Positions 54,258 to 62,501 of a stretch of DNA of 64,000 nt are shown in pieces; the first letter of the stretch is position 1; each line of letters begins with the position of its first letter. Origin of the DNA: Chloroflexota bacterium (lineage in GTDB: Bacteria > Chloroflexota > Anaerolineae > Anaerolineales > Anaerolineaceae); assembly GCA_021825925.1 (NCBI GenBank), contig JAKAFP010000005.1, positions 248,001-312,000 on the forward strand. Reading direction: 5' to 3'. The notes beneath the pieces are model-generated. The model saw only the letters and a program-made list of their open reading frames with translations, did no database searches and was not told the origin of the DNA. The translations under genes and the position numbers were made by a program.

Positions 54258-55883
54258 TTAATGGGTGGTAAGCCAGTCGCTGTAACCGCCGGGATGGCTG
54301 TGCAGGTGGCCGTCATCAAGGGTCAGAATACGATCCACAACCTGGTCGAGGAAGTAGCGGTCGTGAGAGATGATCAGTGCAGTGCCTTCAAAATCGCTGA
54401 GTGCATCTTCGAGCACTTCTGCGGAGGCGATATCGAGATTATTGGTCGGTTCATCCAGCAGCAAAAAGTTGGCCTTGGAAAGCACCACCAGCGCAAGCTG
54501 CAAACGGCTGCGTTCACCACCTGAAAGTTCCTTGATCTTCTGGGAGGTTTGTTTGTAGGTAAACAAATACCTGCCAAGCAGAGAGACTGCGTTGCTTTCA
54601 CTCATGTTCCCCGCCAGTCGGACGGTATCGAGGACGCTTTGTTCGGGGTTGAGCGTCTCGTGCTCCTGTGCGTAATAACCGGCAGCAATGCTAGGCCCTA
54701 GAATCACGTCGCCGGAATCCGGCTGCATGGCGCCCAATGCCAGCCTGAGCAGCACAGATTTGCCCGTGCCATTCGGTCCGATCAGCCCGACACGTTCGCC
54801 GTGATGAAGCACAAAATTAACCTCTTTGAGCACCTGACGCTGGTCAAAGGCTTTGTTAACTTTCTTGTATTCCAGCACCTTTTGCGAACCGCGCCAACCG
54901 GATAGTTTCAACTCCATACGGCGGCGTTCCATCAAAGGCTTCTCGATGCGCTCCATGTGGTCGAGCCTGTTCTGGATGGCCTTGGCACGCTTGGCGAATT
55001 TTTCGCTGTCGTAAGTCTTGGCCCACAAGGCATAGCGTTTGATGGCGGTTTCGATGCGTGAGATCTGACGCTGCTGCACATTGAAGAGTTCGTTCTGCCG
55101 CGCCATGCGTGTTTGTTTATCTATAATGAAGGAGGAGTAATCCCCTTCAAAAGTTTCCAGCCGGCCGTCTTCAAGATCGGCAATATGAGTCACGACCGAA
55201 TCCAGCAGGTAGCGGTCGTGCGAGATGATCACCACAGCGCCGGGATAGTTTTGGATGAAGCGTTCAAGATACTCCTTGCCGGCCAGGTCGAGGTGATTGT
55301 CAGGCTCATCAAGCAGCAGCACATCCGGCTTGCTTAAAAGCAGGCGTGCTAGCCCAATCAATTTCTTCTGTCCGCCGCTCAAGACGCGCATGGGTTTGTC
55401 TTCTTCACCGGCCACCAGACCGAGACCACGCAGCAGGCCGCGTACCCTCTCGGGAAACTGATCCCCACCGAGCGCCTGGTATTCATCCAGAAGCTGCTGC
55501 TGGCGTTCGAGTGCGCGCGAGAGCTTTTTCTCGCTGGTATAAACGGATTCATCGCCCAGGCTGGCTTCCACGGAATCGAGTTCCGCTTTGACCACCGCGA
55601 TGCGCTCATTGCCCGCCAGGGCTGCGGCGAAACCGGTTTGGTCGGGGTCCAATTGTGGCTCCTGTGGCAAGTACCCCACGCTCACACCGCGGGCGCGGGT
55701 GATCGCACCGCCCTTTTCAGGGTTGTACTCACCCATGATCAGTTTGAAAAGGGAAGATTTGCCCGCCCCGTTCGGTCCGATCAGACCGATCTTCTGGTCG
55801 TGTTGGATCTCAAAATTAAACCCGCTGAAAATCGTCCGCGCACCGAGGATGAGGGTGATGTTGTTGAGGCTGATCGAGATCAT
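54258..55883 (-). CDS. ABC-F family ATPase (Uup/EttA-type translation factor)
   Basis: A 541-residue duplicated ABC protein without membrane segments. The first domain has Walker A GPNGAGKSS, LSGGQKKL and LLLDEPDNHLD; the second has Walker A GPNGTGKSV, LSGGERSR and LLLDEPTNNLD. A charged interdomain linker around 230-300 contains KRAKAIQNRLDHMERIEKP. ABC-F proteins act on ribosomes and may protect against antibiotics. I start it at 55,883, because an apparent 18-residue N-terminal extension runs back into the upstream gene's terminator hairpin. No Shine-Dalgarno is seen; TAAAAT ends eight bases before the ATG, so the message may be leaderless. Confidence 0.88.
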   Translation of the reverse strand: MISISLNNITLILGARTIFSGFNFEIQHDQKIGLIGPNGAGKSSLFKLIMGEYNPEKGGAITRARGVSVGYLPQEPQLDPDQTGFAAALAGNERIAVVKAELDSVEASLGDESVYTSEKKLSRALERQQQLLDEYQALGGDQFPERVRGLLRGLGLVAGEEDKPMRVLSGGQKKLIGLARLLLSKPDVLLLDEPDNHLDLAGKEYLERFIQNYPGAVVIISHDRYLLDSVVTHIADLEDGRLETFEGDYSSFIIDKQTRMARQNELFNVQQRQISRIETAIKRYALWAKTYDSEKFAKRAKAIQNRLDHMERIEKPLMERRRMELKLSGWRGSQKVLEYKKVNKAFDQRQVLKEVNFVLHHGERVGLIGPNGTGKSVLLRLALGAMQPDSGDVILGPSIAAGYYAQEHETLNPEQSVLDTVRLAGNMSESNAVSLLGRYLFTYKQTSQKIKELSGGERSRLQLALVVLSKANFLLLDEPTNNLDIASAEVLEDALSDFEGTALIISHDRYFLDQVVDRILTLDDGHLHSHPGGYSDWLTTH

Positions 55884-55913
55884 GGGTGTAATTTTACCAG
55901 ACCGAAGTGTCAT

Positions 55914-55948
55914 AGAAAAACCGGCTGGTGTTTCCACACTCAGCCGGT
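55914..55948 (-). terminator. Terminator of the HAAS/PadR operon
   Basis: On the minus strand ACCGGCTG (55,948-55,941) pairs with CAGCCGGT (55,927-55,920), with a GTGT/ACAC inner part, followed by TTTTTC. It falls just after the stop of the membrane gene ending at 55,967 and upstream of the chosen ABC-F start. Confidence 0.85.
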
Positions 55949-55966
55949 CTTCGTTTCATAAACCCA

Positions 55967-56971
55967 TTACTTGGTTGAATAATCCGCTGCGCGGCCAGCC
56001 CGCAGACTGCTGATGATCATTCGCACCAACTTTGAAATGGTGACAACAACTGTAACGATCAAAGCTATACCGAAAGCCATGCGAAAAGCTTCCATACCAA
56101 TCAAGTAATAATTCTTTGAGATATCACCTGTTAATTGTTCGATGCTTAAGAAGAAACCGTTTAATCCATGAGCTGCAGACCAATCCAAATGAGCCTTATA
56201 AAGTAAGGTAAGCACAACAATAGAGAAAACATCGGCACCAATTTCCATCGCTCGGGTGGCAATATTCCAATGCCCACGCCAAAGCAAATAGATGCTTAGT
56301 CCAATATTTACCAACATGGATAGGCAAATCCACGGGAGATACTGTTTGATGATCGGGTTGGCGAAAAAATCACCGCCAGGGAAGTTGATGAATCCGATCT
56401 TATCGGGCATTACTGTGAGAACAGCCAATACCAAACTTCCAAAGACAATGCCGGCAATCAACTCACCGCGTTTTATGTCGTTGGTGTTATCAATGGCAGG
56501 TAAATTACGCGGGTTCCATGGTTCTTCATCCAATTTGGGGTTGACTCCCTTGGCTTGCAAGATCATAAATACGATCACCACCCAGCCAATGGTCATTGGA
56601 ACGCTGTTCAATAAACCGGCCAGCATTTCAGCTGTGTCTACAAAGCCATTTTCCACCCAGACCGAGATCCCCCAGGCGAGAAGTTGGGCTCCTAGCACTG
56701 CTGCGATGGCAATCCCAGTGACCAGGCGCCAAAGTGGAAAGAGCGCCGGACCCACCACATACTGACCTTGCGGGGCGTAAGAGGCAGCCATTTTTTGCGG
56801 GGAACCTGTTTCTTTGAGCAGCGCCACTACGTCTTCATCGGTGGGGTTGCCATTGGTGCGTTCATCCAGGGTATCTTCAAGGTGAGACTTGATCTCGGCC
56901 AGAATGTCTGCGCGGTTCTTACGGGCCAGATATTTGCCTGTTTCATGTAAGTAGCGTTCGATTAATTCCAT
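55967..56971 (-). CDS. HAAS-domain (DUF1700-like) multi-pass membrane protein
   Basis: A 334-residue protein. The N-terminal soluble domain (about 1-70) begins MELIERYLHETGKYLARKNR and has ADILAEIKSHLEDTLDER, the HAAS/permease-prefix pattern often paired with a PadR regulator. About seven membrane helices follow. GGAGG lies six bases before ATG 56,971; an ATG at 56,983 lacks a site. It is co-transcribed with the PadR gene upstream. Its cargo or signal is unknown, though sensing an envelope or lipid stimulus is plausible. Confidence 0.8.
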   Translation of the reverse strand: MELIERYLHETGKYLARKNRADILAEIKSHLEDTLDERTNGNPTDEDVVALLKETGSPQKMAASYAPQGQYVVGPALFPLWRLVTGIAIAAVLGAQLLAWGISVWVENGFVDTAEMLAGLLNSVPMTIGWVVIVFMILQAKGVNPKLDEEPWNPRNLPAIDNTNDIKRGELIAGIVFGSLVLAVLTVMPDKIGFINFPGGDFFANPIIKQYLPWICLSMLVNIGLSIYLLWRGHWNIATRAMEIGADVFSIVVLTLLYKAHLDWSAAHGLNGFFLSIEQLTGDISKNYYLIGMEAFRMAFGIALIVTVVVTISKLVRMIISSLRAGRAADYSTK

Positions 56972-56982
56972 TTTATCCTCCA

Positions 56983-57336
56983 TTACTTGACCGGCTTTTC
57001 AGCCAATAAATTTTCAATGAGTTGATTCAAACTGCGAAATTCAGTGGAAAGTTGCGCCAGCACCTCACGGCCTTCTTCACTGGTCTGGTAGTAGCGCCGC
57101 GGACGTGCGCCTTCCAAAATCCAAGAGCTTTGCAACAAGCCCTTCTCTTCCAATCTTCGGAGCATCGGGTAGAGTGTGCCCTGGTCTATTTTGATACCGC
57201 ACTCCTCCAAGTCAGTTATCAGTGCGTATCCATATTTGTTTTCGCCCAGCATGCTGAGCACCGCCAGCGGCAACACCCCACGTCTTAACTCTTGCGACAG
57301 GTTTTCGATCTGTTCTGTTACGGTTTGTGTATTCAT
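56983..57336 (-). CDS. PadR-family transcriptional regulator (short, subfamily 1)
   Basis: A 117-residue winged-helix regulator. RRGVLPLAVLSMLGENKYGYALITDLEE is helix 1-2, GTLYPMLRRLEEKGLL the recognition element, and RYYQTSEEGREVL the wing. It is the short PadR type without a C-terminal effector domain. The ATG at 57,336 lies only six bases after a TATAAT box, so the mRNA is probably leaderless, and the promoter overlaps a candidate operator. It partners the HAAS membrane gene downstream, as PadR/DUF1700 pairs usually do. Confidence 0.92.
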   Translation of the reverse strand: MNTQTVTEQIENLSQELRRGVLPLAVLSMLGENKYGYALITDLEECGIKIDQGTLYPMLRRLEEKGLLQSSWILEGARPRRYYQTSEEGREVLAQLSTEFRSLNQLIENLLAEKPVK

Positions 57337-57342
57337 GCAGTT

Positions 57343-57371
57343 ATTATACTATGTATTACACAGTATTACAA
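57343..57371 (-). promoter_or_regulatory. PadR promoter with overlapping candidate operator
   Basis: On the minus strand TTGTAA (57,371-57,366) and TATAAT (57,348-57,343) are 17 bases apart, and the ATG follows six bases after the -10. ATACT (57,346-57,350) and AGTAT (57,362-57,366) are inverted arms. GTATTACA is repeated directly at 57,353-57,360 and 57,363-57,370, one helical turn apart, with a third partial copy at 57,394. These repeats cover the -35 to -10 region, as expected for PadR autorepression. Confidence 0.7.
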
Positions 57372-57416
57372 TAGTTTTAATATAATTGATTTTGTATTAC
57401 TTTTATTCATTATTAT

Positions 57417-57455
57417 TAATAAAATGTCGCCGAACTCGTTGTAGAATTCGGCGAC
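57417..57455 (-). terminator. Terminator of the TolB-like lipoprotein gene
   Basis: GTCGCCGAA (57,426-57,434) and TTCGGCGAC (57,447-57,455) are perfect 9-base arms with a 12-base loop. On the minus strand the hairpin runs into ATTTTATT. It lies 28 bases after the stop of the lipoprotein gene at 57,483. Confidence 0.75.
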
Positions 57456-57482
57456 GTAGAATATAGGTTTTTCTATGAAATC

Positions 57483-58430
57483 TTATTTGACCGAACATCC
57501 CAGTTGGTACACCAATACCTTATCCGCGGTGCGGATGGCAAGGTATTGTGAATCTTTTGAAAACTTCCACTCTTTCAATGAAGTGCCCGCCACCAATAAC
57601 GAAATCCGGCTGTCCACACTGGAGGTAAGACCTGAGTTATCCAGTGTGTCGCTGATAATTGAATTTACTCCCGAGGTGATCCAGGTATTGTTTTTGTTAT
57701 CGGTGCTAATCTGCCAGTACCCATCCGGTGAGGCAATGTCATTCACCAGGGTCAAGCTGGTATTTTCGTTATAACGAACTTCTTGCTGCGGATTGAGGGT
57801 TTGCGAGACCGTGTTATATAGGTATAACCTCACGCAATCCGAGCCGCAGACAGAGGTCACGACCAGATCAGACGGGGTTGCCCACGAGAGAATGCCCTTC
57901 TGGCTGGCGAAATCTTCTGTGCGGGCAGCATCGCCAAAAACATCCACCTCATTGCCGTCGGTCAAGCTAACTGTCTTGATAGTGTAAACTCCGGCGGTTT
58001 GATCCAGGGCTGAAAAAGCCAACGCGCTGCCATCCGGGGACCAGGTCAAATCACCAAATACAGCCCGATCTTTGGAAGTAAAAATGGTTTCCTTGGTTGC
58101 GGCATCGTAAACCGTTAGGTCACCAATATAAAAACCTGAATATTGGTTGACGGGCTGCACAAATGCCACCTCGTGCCCGGTTGGAGACCAGGCCAGCAGG
58201 TCGCCCTGGGGTTTATCCGTTTGTATGGCAACCAATTCGGCCACCTGGCAGGTTTGACTTTCTACACGGTTGATCGCACTAAGCTGGGTGGGTAGTGTGA
58301 TGGGCGTCGGCGTAGCTTCGACCGTCGGGGTGGCGCGATTCATCTGGGCTTGCAAGACAGAACAGGCAGCTAGAAGTGATAACGAAAAAAGACACAATAA
58401 CAGGAAGAGAATCTTGTAAATGGTTTTCAT
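57483..58430 (-). CDS. Lipoprotein with TolB/WD40-like beta-propeller repeats
   Basis: A 315-residue lipoprotein. Lipobox LAAC lies at about residues 20-23, followed by a short Thr/Pro linker (ATPTVEATPTPITLPTQ). Blades of the PD40 type follow, with LLAWSPTGHEVAFV, LTWSPDGSALAFS, ILSWATPSDLVVTS and KFSKDSQYLAIRT. The D-G-x-x-L-A-F pattern is the TolB/DPP-IV propeller core. It is anchored on the outer membrane face and probably binds a protein or cell-wall partner. It is next to another propeller lipoprotein but separated by 56 bases. Confidence 0.8.
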   Translation of the reverse strand: MKTIYKILFLLLCLFSLSLLAACSVLQAQMNRATPTVEATPTPITLPTQLSAINRVESQTCQVAELVAIQTDKPQGDLLAWSPTGHEVAFVQPVNQYSGFYIGDLTVYDAATKETIFTSKDRAVFGDLTWSPDGSALAFSALDQTAGVYTIKTVSLTDGNEVDVFGDAARTEDFASQKGILSWATPSDLVVTSVCGSDCVRLYLYNTVSQTLNPQQEVRYNENTSLTLVNDIASPDGYWQISTDNKNNTWITSGVNSIISDTLDNSGLTSSVDSRISLLVAGTSLKEWKFSKDSQYLAIRTADKVLVYQLGCSVK

Positions 58431-58486
58431 GGTTGGTCAATAATTGTATCACTTCGGCAAGGTCTATAATTTTCTGATTCTGCCGC

Positions 58487-59653
58487 CTAGGGATAGATCT
58501 GGTTAAGCCAAAGCCTGTTGATGCCATCGGTATCAGACCAGTTATTTGAGGCGACGAATACATCCAGGTCACCGTCCCCATCAAAATCAAAAATCGCAAC
58601 ACCCTGGTTGTTAGACGAGGTGAGCATGATTTTGCTATCCTCAAGGTTGCCCTTGCCATCATTCAACCAGATATGAGGAGGGAACCGCCAGTTGCCAACA
58701 TAAGCATCGAGATCCCCATCCGCATCCAGGTCGCCCAACTCCACCGACAACGCATATGCGCTGCCCAGTTTTTGGCCGCTGTTGGAGAAATTTCCTTTAC
58801 CATCGTTGAACCAGACCGTATCCACCGGGTTGGAACTATTATGAGAGGAATTGGCGATATAAGCATCCAGGTCGCCGTCTCCATCCAGGTCGCCCAAGGC
58901 CACCGCCGAAGCTTCAGAAAACCCGAATTTTTGAGCGCTTTGCGTGAAATTGCCCTTACCATCGTTCAACCAGATCACTGGTTCATTGGTCGGTTCTTCG
59001 CCATTATTGGCGACCAGCGCATCAAGATCACCATCCTGGTCAACATCGCCCAATGCCACATCGGTGCCAGAATAGTTACCCAATTCTTGTCCGCTGTCTG
59101 AAAAATTTCCCTTACCGTCGTTGATAAAGATCTGATCCGGCTTGCCATCCCAATTGACGATGTAGGCATCAAGATCACCGTCTCCATCCAGATCACCCAA
59201 AGCTATGGATTCACTGTCTTCGCTGCGCAATTTTTGATCCGATGGAGTGAAATTTCCCTTTCCATCGTTTATCCAAACCACGTTGAGGATTCCAAGAGTA
59301 AAAAAGGCATCAAGGGATTGATCGCCGTTGAGGTCTCCCAGCGCTACATTTGTGCTTTTTGGAAAAACCTGCTGGCTTTGGGTAAATTTCCCTTTGCCGT
59401 CATTCAACCACAAAGTGCTGGCTTTGTCTTGCATGGAGATCAGTACATCCATGTCGCCATCCCCATCCACATCACCTGTATCAATGCCTACACCATTCCC
59501 CTTACCCAGGTCCTGGCCGCTATCTCCAAAGTCCAGCGGTAATACAGGTGTGGGTTTAATGGGTGTTGCCGTTGGACTGGGTTGGCAGGAAGTCGCCAAT
59601 ACCATTATTACCACAAGACATCCGATCTGGAAGACTCGTTTTCGCGACATCAT
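58487..59653 (-). CDS. Lipoprotein with seven FG-GAP/VCBS calcium-binding repeats
   Basis: A 388-residue lipoprotein. Lipobox TSC lies at about residue 23, followed by a Pro/Thr linker. Seven repeats each end D(L/V/F)D.DGD.D(A/V), the last variants being DLNGDQSLDAFF and DFDGDGDLDVFVA. Between them W(L/F)NDGKGNF recurs. Seven blades with calcium DxDxDG loops is the integrin-alpha/FG-GAP propeller number. It is likely an adhesin or ligand-binding surface protein. AAGGAG precedes tandem ATGs at 59,653 and 59,650. Confidence 0.88.
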   Translation of the reverse strand: MMSRKRVFQIGCLVVIMVLATSCQPSPTATPIKPTPVLPLDFGDSGQDLGKGNGVGIDTGDVDGDGDMDVLISMQDKASTLWLNDGKGKFTQSQQVFPKSTNVALGDLNGDQSLDAFFTLGILNVVWINDGKGNFTPSDQKLRSEDSESIALGDLDGDGDLDAYIVNWDGKPDQIFINDGKGNFSDSGQELGNYSGTDVALGDVDQDGDLDALVANNGEEPTNEPVIWLNDGKGNFTQSAQKFGFSEASAVALGDLDGDGDLDAYIANSSHNSSNPVDTVWFNDGKGNFSNSGQKLGSAYALSVELGDLDADGDLDAYVGNWRFPPHIWLNDGKGNLEDSKIMLTSSNNQGVAIFDFDGDGDLDVFVASNNWSDTDGINRLWLNQIYP

Positions 59654-59976
59654 TATCTCCTTGACAGCATCATTATGGAAGGCATTGTTATGTTTTTCTA
59701 CTTTGATACTATTCTGGAATCAAATTGGAGAATCCAGCATGATCACCCACTGATAATTATATATATATGCGTACATTATGAGATCACCCATATGACGATT
59801 ACGTTGGTGAAAAAGTTCCTGATTTGATTTCAGGAGAATAGATCAAATCAAGAAGATTTTGATAAATAAAAAAAGAATGGCCACGTCTCAACGTCACCAT
59901 TCTTTACCCGGTATCATACCTTTTACCCTCGGATTCCATTCACCTTTTCAATAACTAACACCTGTTTCAGTAGAGA
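59654..59976 (-). terminator. Intergenic stretch of 323 bases with a minus-strand terminator at 59,866-59,905
   Basis: No coding frame is supported here. AAAGAATGG (59,872-59,880) and CCATTCTTT (59,897-59,905) are perfect arms enclosing an ACGT/ACGT pair, and on the minus strand a run of seven T follows (59,871-59,865). This terminates the gene ending at 59,977. A weaker inverted repeat TGATTTGA (59,820-59,827)/TCAAATCA (59,843-59,850) may be an operator or hairpin upstream of the FG-GAP gene. Confidence 0.75.
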
Positions 59977-60435
59977 TCAGGATCTGATATCAATCACGCT
60001 GCCAGTGCTGACCAATCCGGATTCCTGCAGTTTGGTCAACAGACTGGTCTGATCTGAATCTGAAAGATTGGTCAGATCAAACTGACTTAAGATCTGCTGC
60101 AGGCTTTGCAGTGCTGAAAGATTGATGGATGAACTTGAGGATGTGTTCTGCGGTGGCGGAGGCGGCATGTTGCCATCCCCCAACCCCTTGGAGCGCAAGT
60201 CCTCGGCGTCAAAACCATCCGCCTCGATCGCTTCTTTCATTCCCTTGGCAGGGGTGATGCCTGCATCCTTAAATGCCTGGAAAATCGCTTTGGCATCATC
60301 TTCAGAAACATTGTCTGGATCGTACTGCGACAATATATCTGAAATGGTCTGCGCCTGATCAGACGTCAGCTCCTTCATTTTGGGCATCATCCCTCCGCCC
60401 ATTACCGTTCCCAACCCTTGAATTGCACTAACCAT
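59977..60435 (-). CDS. Small acidic helical protein of unknown function
   Basis: A 152-residue protein with no signal or membrane segment. An N-terminal helical part includes LTSDQAQTISDILSQYDPDNVSEDDAKAIFQAFKDAGI, which resembles proteins whose EF-hand-like DxDxxS loops precede helices. A Pro-rich hinge PPPPPQNTSSSSS follows, and a second helical part (LQSLQQILSQFDLTNLSDSDQTSLLTKLQ) mirrors the first. So it looks like an internal duplication joined by a flexible linker. GGAAGGGAACC lies before the ATG. The family is unknown. Confidence 0.65.
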   Translation of the reverse strand: MVSAIQGLGTVMGGGMMPKMKELTSDQAQTISDILSQYDPDNVSEDDAKAIFQAFKDAGITPAKGMKEAIEADGFDAEDLRSKGLGDGNMPPPPPQNTSSSSSINLSALQSLQQILSQFDLTNLSDSDQTSLLTKLQESGLVSTGSVIDIRS

Positions 60436-60497
60436 GGTTCCCTTCCTTTCCCAGATAAAATGAATTGTTTTTACGATCAGTTGCAGTGTAGCCAGTC

Positions 60498-60610
60498 AAT
60501 ATGCAGAAATTATGCAGAGCGGCTAAATAATTAATAAAAACGTGATAAATAATTTTTGCAACCAATTTTTACAGGTCGAAAGGTTATTATGTAGAAAATA
60601 TGCAGAAATT
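60498..60610. repeat. Direct repeats of an ATGCAGAAA-type motif in a divergent promoter region
   Basis: AATATGCAGAAATT occurs exactly at 60,498-60,511 and 60,597-60,610. Related copies TTATGCAGAGC (60,510-60,520) and TTATGTAGAAAAT (60,587-60,599) lie beside them, with TGTGTAGAAGG near 60,620. They sit between the divergent genes at 60,435 and 60,696, so they are candidate regulator sites. Confidence 0.6.
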
Positions 60611-60695
60611 GCGTTTGAATGTGTAGAAGGTATGAGTGAACACTTTTTCAAGCCGGTGATAAAATCAACCCATATTCATTTTTGGAAGTGGATCT

Positions 60696-61220
60696 ATGGA
60701 CCCAAAAATCAAAGCCCTCATTGATCATTTTCACTTCACCCCCCTTCCCGCAGAAGGTACTTATTTTGCCAGCACCTGGCGCTCAACCCAGGAGTTCGCC
60801 GATGGCAGCCCGGTAGGCACAGCCATGATCGGCATGTACTGCACCGATCCGCTGAGCCAGTCGTTTTTTCACCGCCTGCCGGTGGACGAAACCTGGCACT
60901 TTTACGGTGGAGATCCCCTGCGGTTGGTACTGCTGCACCCCGATGGCAGCTGCCGTGATGTGATCATGGGGAGCAATCCTCTCAAGGGTGAACTGGTTCA
61001 GACCGTCGTGCCCGCGGGCACCTGGCAGGCCGGTGAACTTGTGGAAGGCGGCAGTTATGCCCTCTTTGGCTGTACCCTGGCGCCAGGATTCACCGGCAGT
61101 ATGTATGAAGGCGCTCAACGGGAAGCGCTGCTGATGCAATATCCGGATCGGAAAGCTGACATCACTCATTTGACGGAATTACACCCTGAAACACAAATGC
61201 CTGAAGGGTTTGCAAAGTAA
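60696..61220 (+). CDS. DUF985/cupin-5 family protein
   Basis: A 174-residue cupin with the DUF985 features IDHFHFTPLPAEGTYFASTWRS at the start, SFFHRLPVDETWHFYGGDPLRLVLLHPDG and QTVVPAGTWQAGELVEGGSYALFGCTLAPGF near the end. The H-x-x-E and W-H-x-Y-G segments are the metal/ligand pocket of the small beta-barrel. GGAAGTGGATCT precedes the ATG. Family members are linked to sugar or metabolite binding without a fixed role. Confidence 0.9.
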   Translation: MDPKIKALIDHFHFTPLPAEGTYFASTWRSTQEFADGSPVGTAMIGMYCTDPLSQSFFHRLPVDETWHFYGGDPLRLVLLHPDGSCRDVIMGSNPLKGELVQTVVPAGTWQAGELVEGGSYALFGCTLAPGFTGSMYEGAQREALLMQYPDRKADITHLTELHPETQMPEGFAK

Positions 61221-61312
61221 CCCCCTTTTTTCAGTCACCTTTATCCGTTTCAGGTGTTATTTATTGCAGTGTAATTATTGATAAATATATTGCCAAATTA
61301 AAAGGTAACCCT

Positions 61313-62434
61313 ATGACCGTTGAAATCCGTGAAGTTCAAAACCACCGCCAGTTGCGTGACTTTATCCGTTTTCCATTATCGTTATACAAAAACAACCGGT
61401 ATTACGTTCCCAGTTTGTATATGGATGAAATGAACACCCTGCGCAGCGATAAAAATCCAGCCTTCGCTGATGCCAAAGCCCGCTATTTTTTGGCTTATCG
61501 CGATGGCAAGATCGTAGGACGGGTGGCCGGTATTCTGGTGCCGAAACACGAGCTCAAATGGGGAAATAAATATATGCGTTTTGGCTGGCTGGATTTCGTT
61601 GACGACCCTGAGGTCTCGGCAGCCCTGATCGGCGAAGTGGAAAAATGGGCCAAAGAATTGGGCATGAACGGTCTGCACGGACCACTCGGTTTTACAGATC
61701 TGGACCGGGAAGGGATGCTGATTGACGGCTTCGATGAAGTTGCCACGCTGGCTACACTCTATAACTACCCTTATTATCAGCAGCATGTTGAAGCCCTGGG
61801 CTACACCAAAGATGTGGACTGGTTGGAATACGAGATCATTCTTTCAGACGAACACATGGGACAGATTCGTAAAACAGCCGACCTGGTTGCCAAGAAGTAC
61901 AATTTAAGATTATTAAAAGGAAGCAAGAGGAAACTGCTGAAGTACGCCCCTCAACTTTTTGACGTGCTGGATGAAGCCTACCGCAATTTGTATGGCACCG
62001 TTCCACTCAGCAAGGAGCAGGTGCAGAGCTATATCAACAATTACTTTGGATTCGCCATCCCTGAAATGATCCCCATAATTTTGGATGAAAACGATAAAGT
62101 GGTGGCATTTGGCATCACCTTCCCCTCTTTTTCAGAGGCGCTGCAAAAAAGCCATGGCGACATTTTACCCTTCGGGTTTATCCACTTCTTGAAGGCTATG
62201 AAGAAAAACAAAATTGCCGATCTTTACCTGGTGGGTGTGCGTGATGAATACCGCGGCAAGGGATTGAACAGCATGCTCATGGTGCAGATCTACGACGCTT
62301 TCATCAGCCACGGCATCAGCATCGTTGAAGGTAACCCCAATCTTGAAGAAAATATCAATGTGCAAACCATGTGGAAGTTCTTTGAGAATCGGGTGCGTAA
62401 ACGCCGCCGTTGTTTTGTGAAGCACCTTGGATAA
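61313..62434 (+). CDS. GNAT-like acyltransferase family protein, 373 residues
   Basis: A long protein with a GNAT-like N-terminal half (RYFLAYRDGKIVGRVAGIL, then a long helical-beta part with LGFTDLDREGMLIDGF) and a GNAT core near the C-terminus (DLYLVGVRDEYRGKGLNSMLMVQIYDAF, the acetyl-CoA-binding VxxxxRGKGL pattern). It looks like two GNAT halves. Homologues of about 370-390 residues are widespread and uncharacterised. AAAGGTAACCCT precedes the ATG. A small molecule or amine acceptor is possible, but none can be named. Confidence 0.75.
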   Translation: MTVEIREVQNHRQLRDFIRFPLSLYKNNRYYVPSLYMDEMNTLRSDKNPAFADAKARYFLAYRDGKIVGRVAGILVPKHELKWGNKYMRFGWLDFVDDPEVSAALIGEVEKWAKELGMNGLHGPLGFTDLDREGMLIDGFDEVATLATLYNYPYYQQHVEALGYTKDVDWLEYEIILSDEHMGQIRKTADLVAKKYNLRLLKGSKRKLLKYAPQLFDVLDEAYRNLYGTVPLSKEQVQSYINNYFGFAIPEMIPIILDENDKVVAFGITFPSFSEALQKSHGDILPFGFIHFLKAMKKNKIADLYLVGVRDEYRGKGLNSMLMVQIYDAFISHGISIVEGNPNLEENINVQTMWKFFENRVRKRRRCFVKHLG

Positions 62435-62437
62435 TTT

Positions 62438-62466
62438 TTGTATTGACATTTGAAAAGTGATAAAAT
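62438..62466 (+). promoter_or_regulatory. Candidate promoter for the small lipoprotein gene
   Basis: TTGTAT (62,438-62,443) and TAAAAT (62,461-62,466) are 17 bases apart, four bases after the preceding stop codon. A hairpin lies immediately downstream. Confidence 0.5.
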
Positions 62467-62468
62467 CT

Positions 62469-62501
62469 GCAAATGCTTTCTAAGAAAAGCATTTGCTTTT
62501 T
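62469..62501 (+). terminator. Hairpin with T tract between promoter and lipoprotein start
   Basis: GCAAATGCTTT (62,469-62,479) pairs with AAAGCATTTGC (62,486-62,496) around a 6-base loop and is followed by five T. It is either the terminator of the GNAT-like gene or a leader hairpin that could regulate the lipoprotein gene 31 bases further on, since a candidate promoter lies just upstream of it. Confidence 0.7.

Noticed and set aside
58540-59560. Repeating DNA segments of about 150 bases
   Set aside because: They encode the FG-GAP protein repeats and are diverged at DNA level, so they are not an independent repeat element.
60542-60724. 60-codon plus-strand frame
   Set aside because: It is AT-rich, has no ribosome binding site, spans the repeat-containing promoter and overlaps the DUF985 start.
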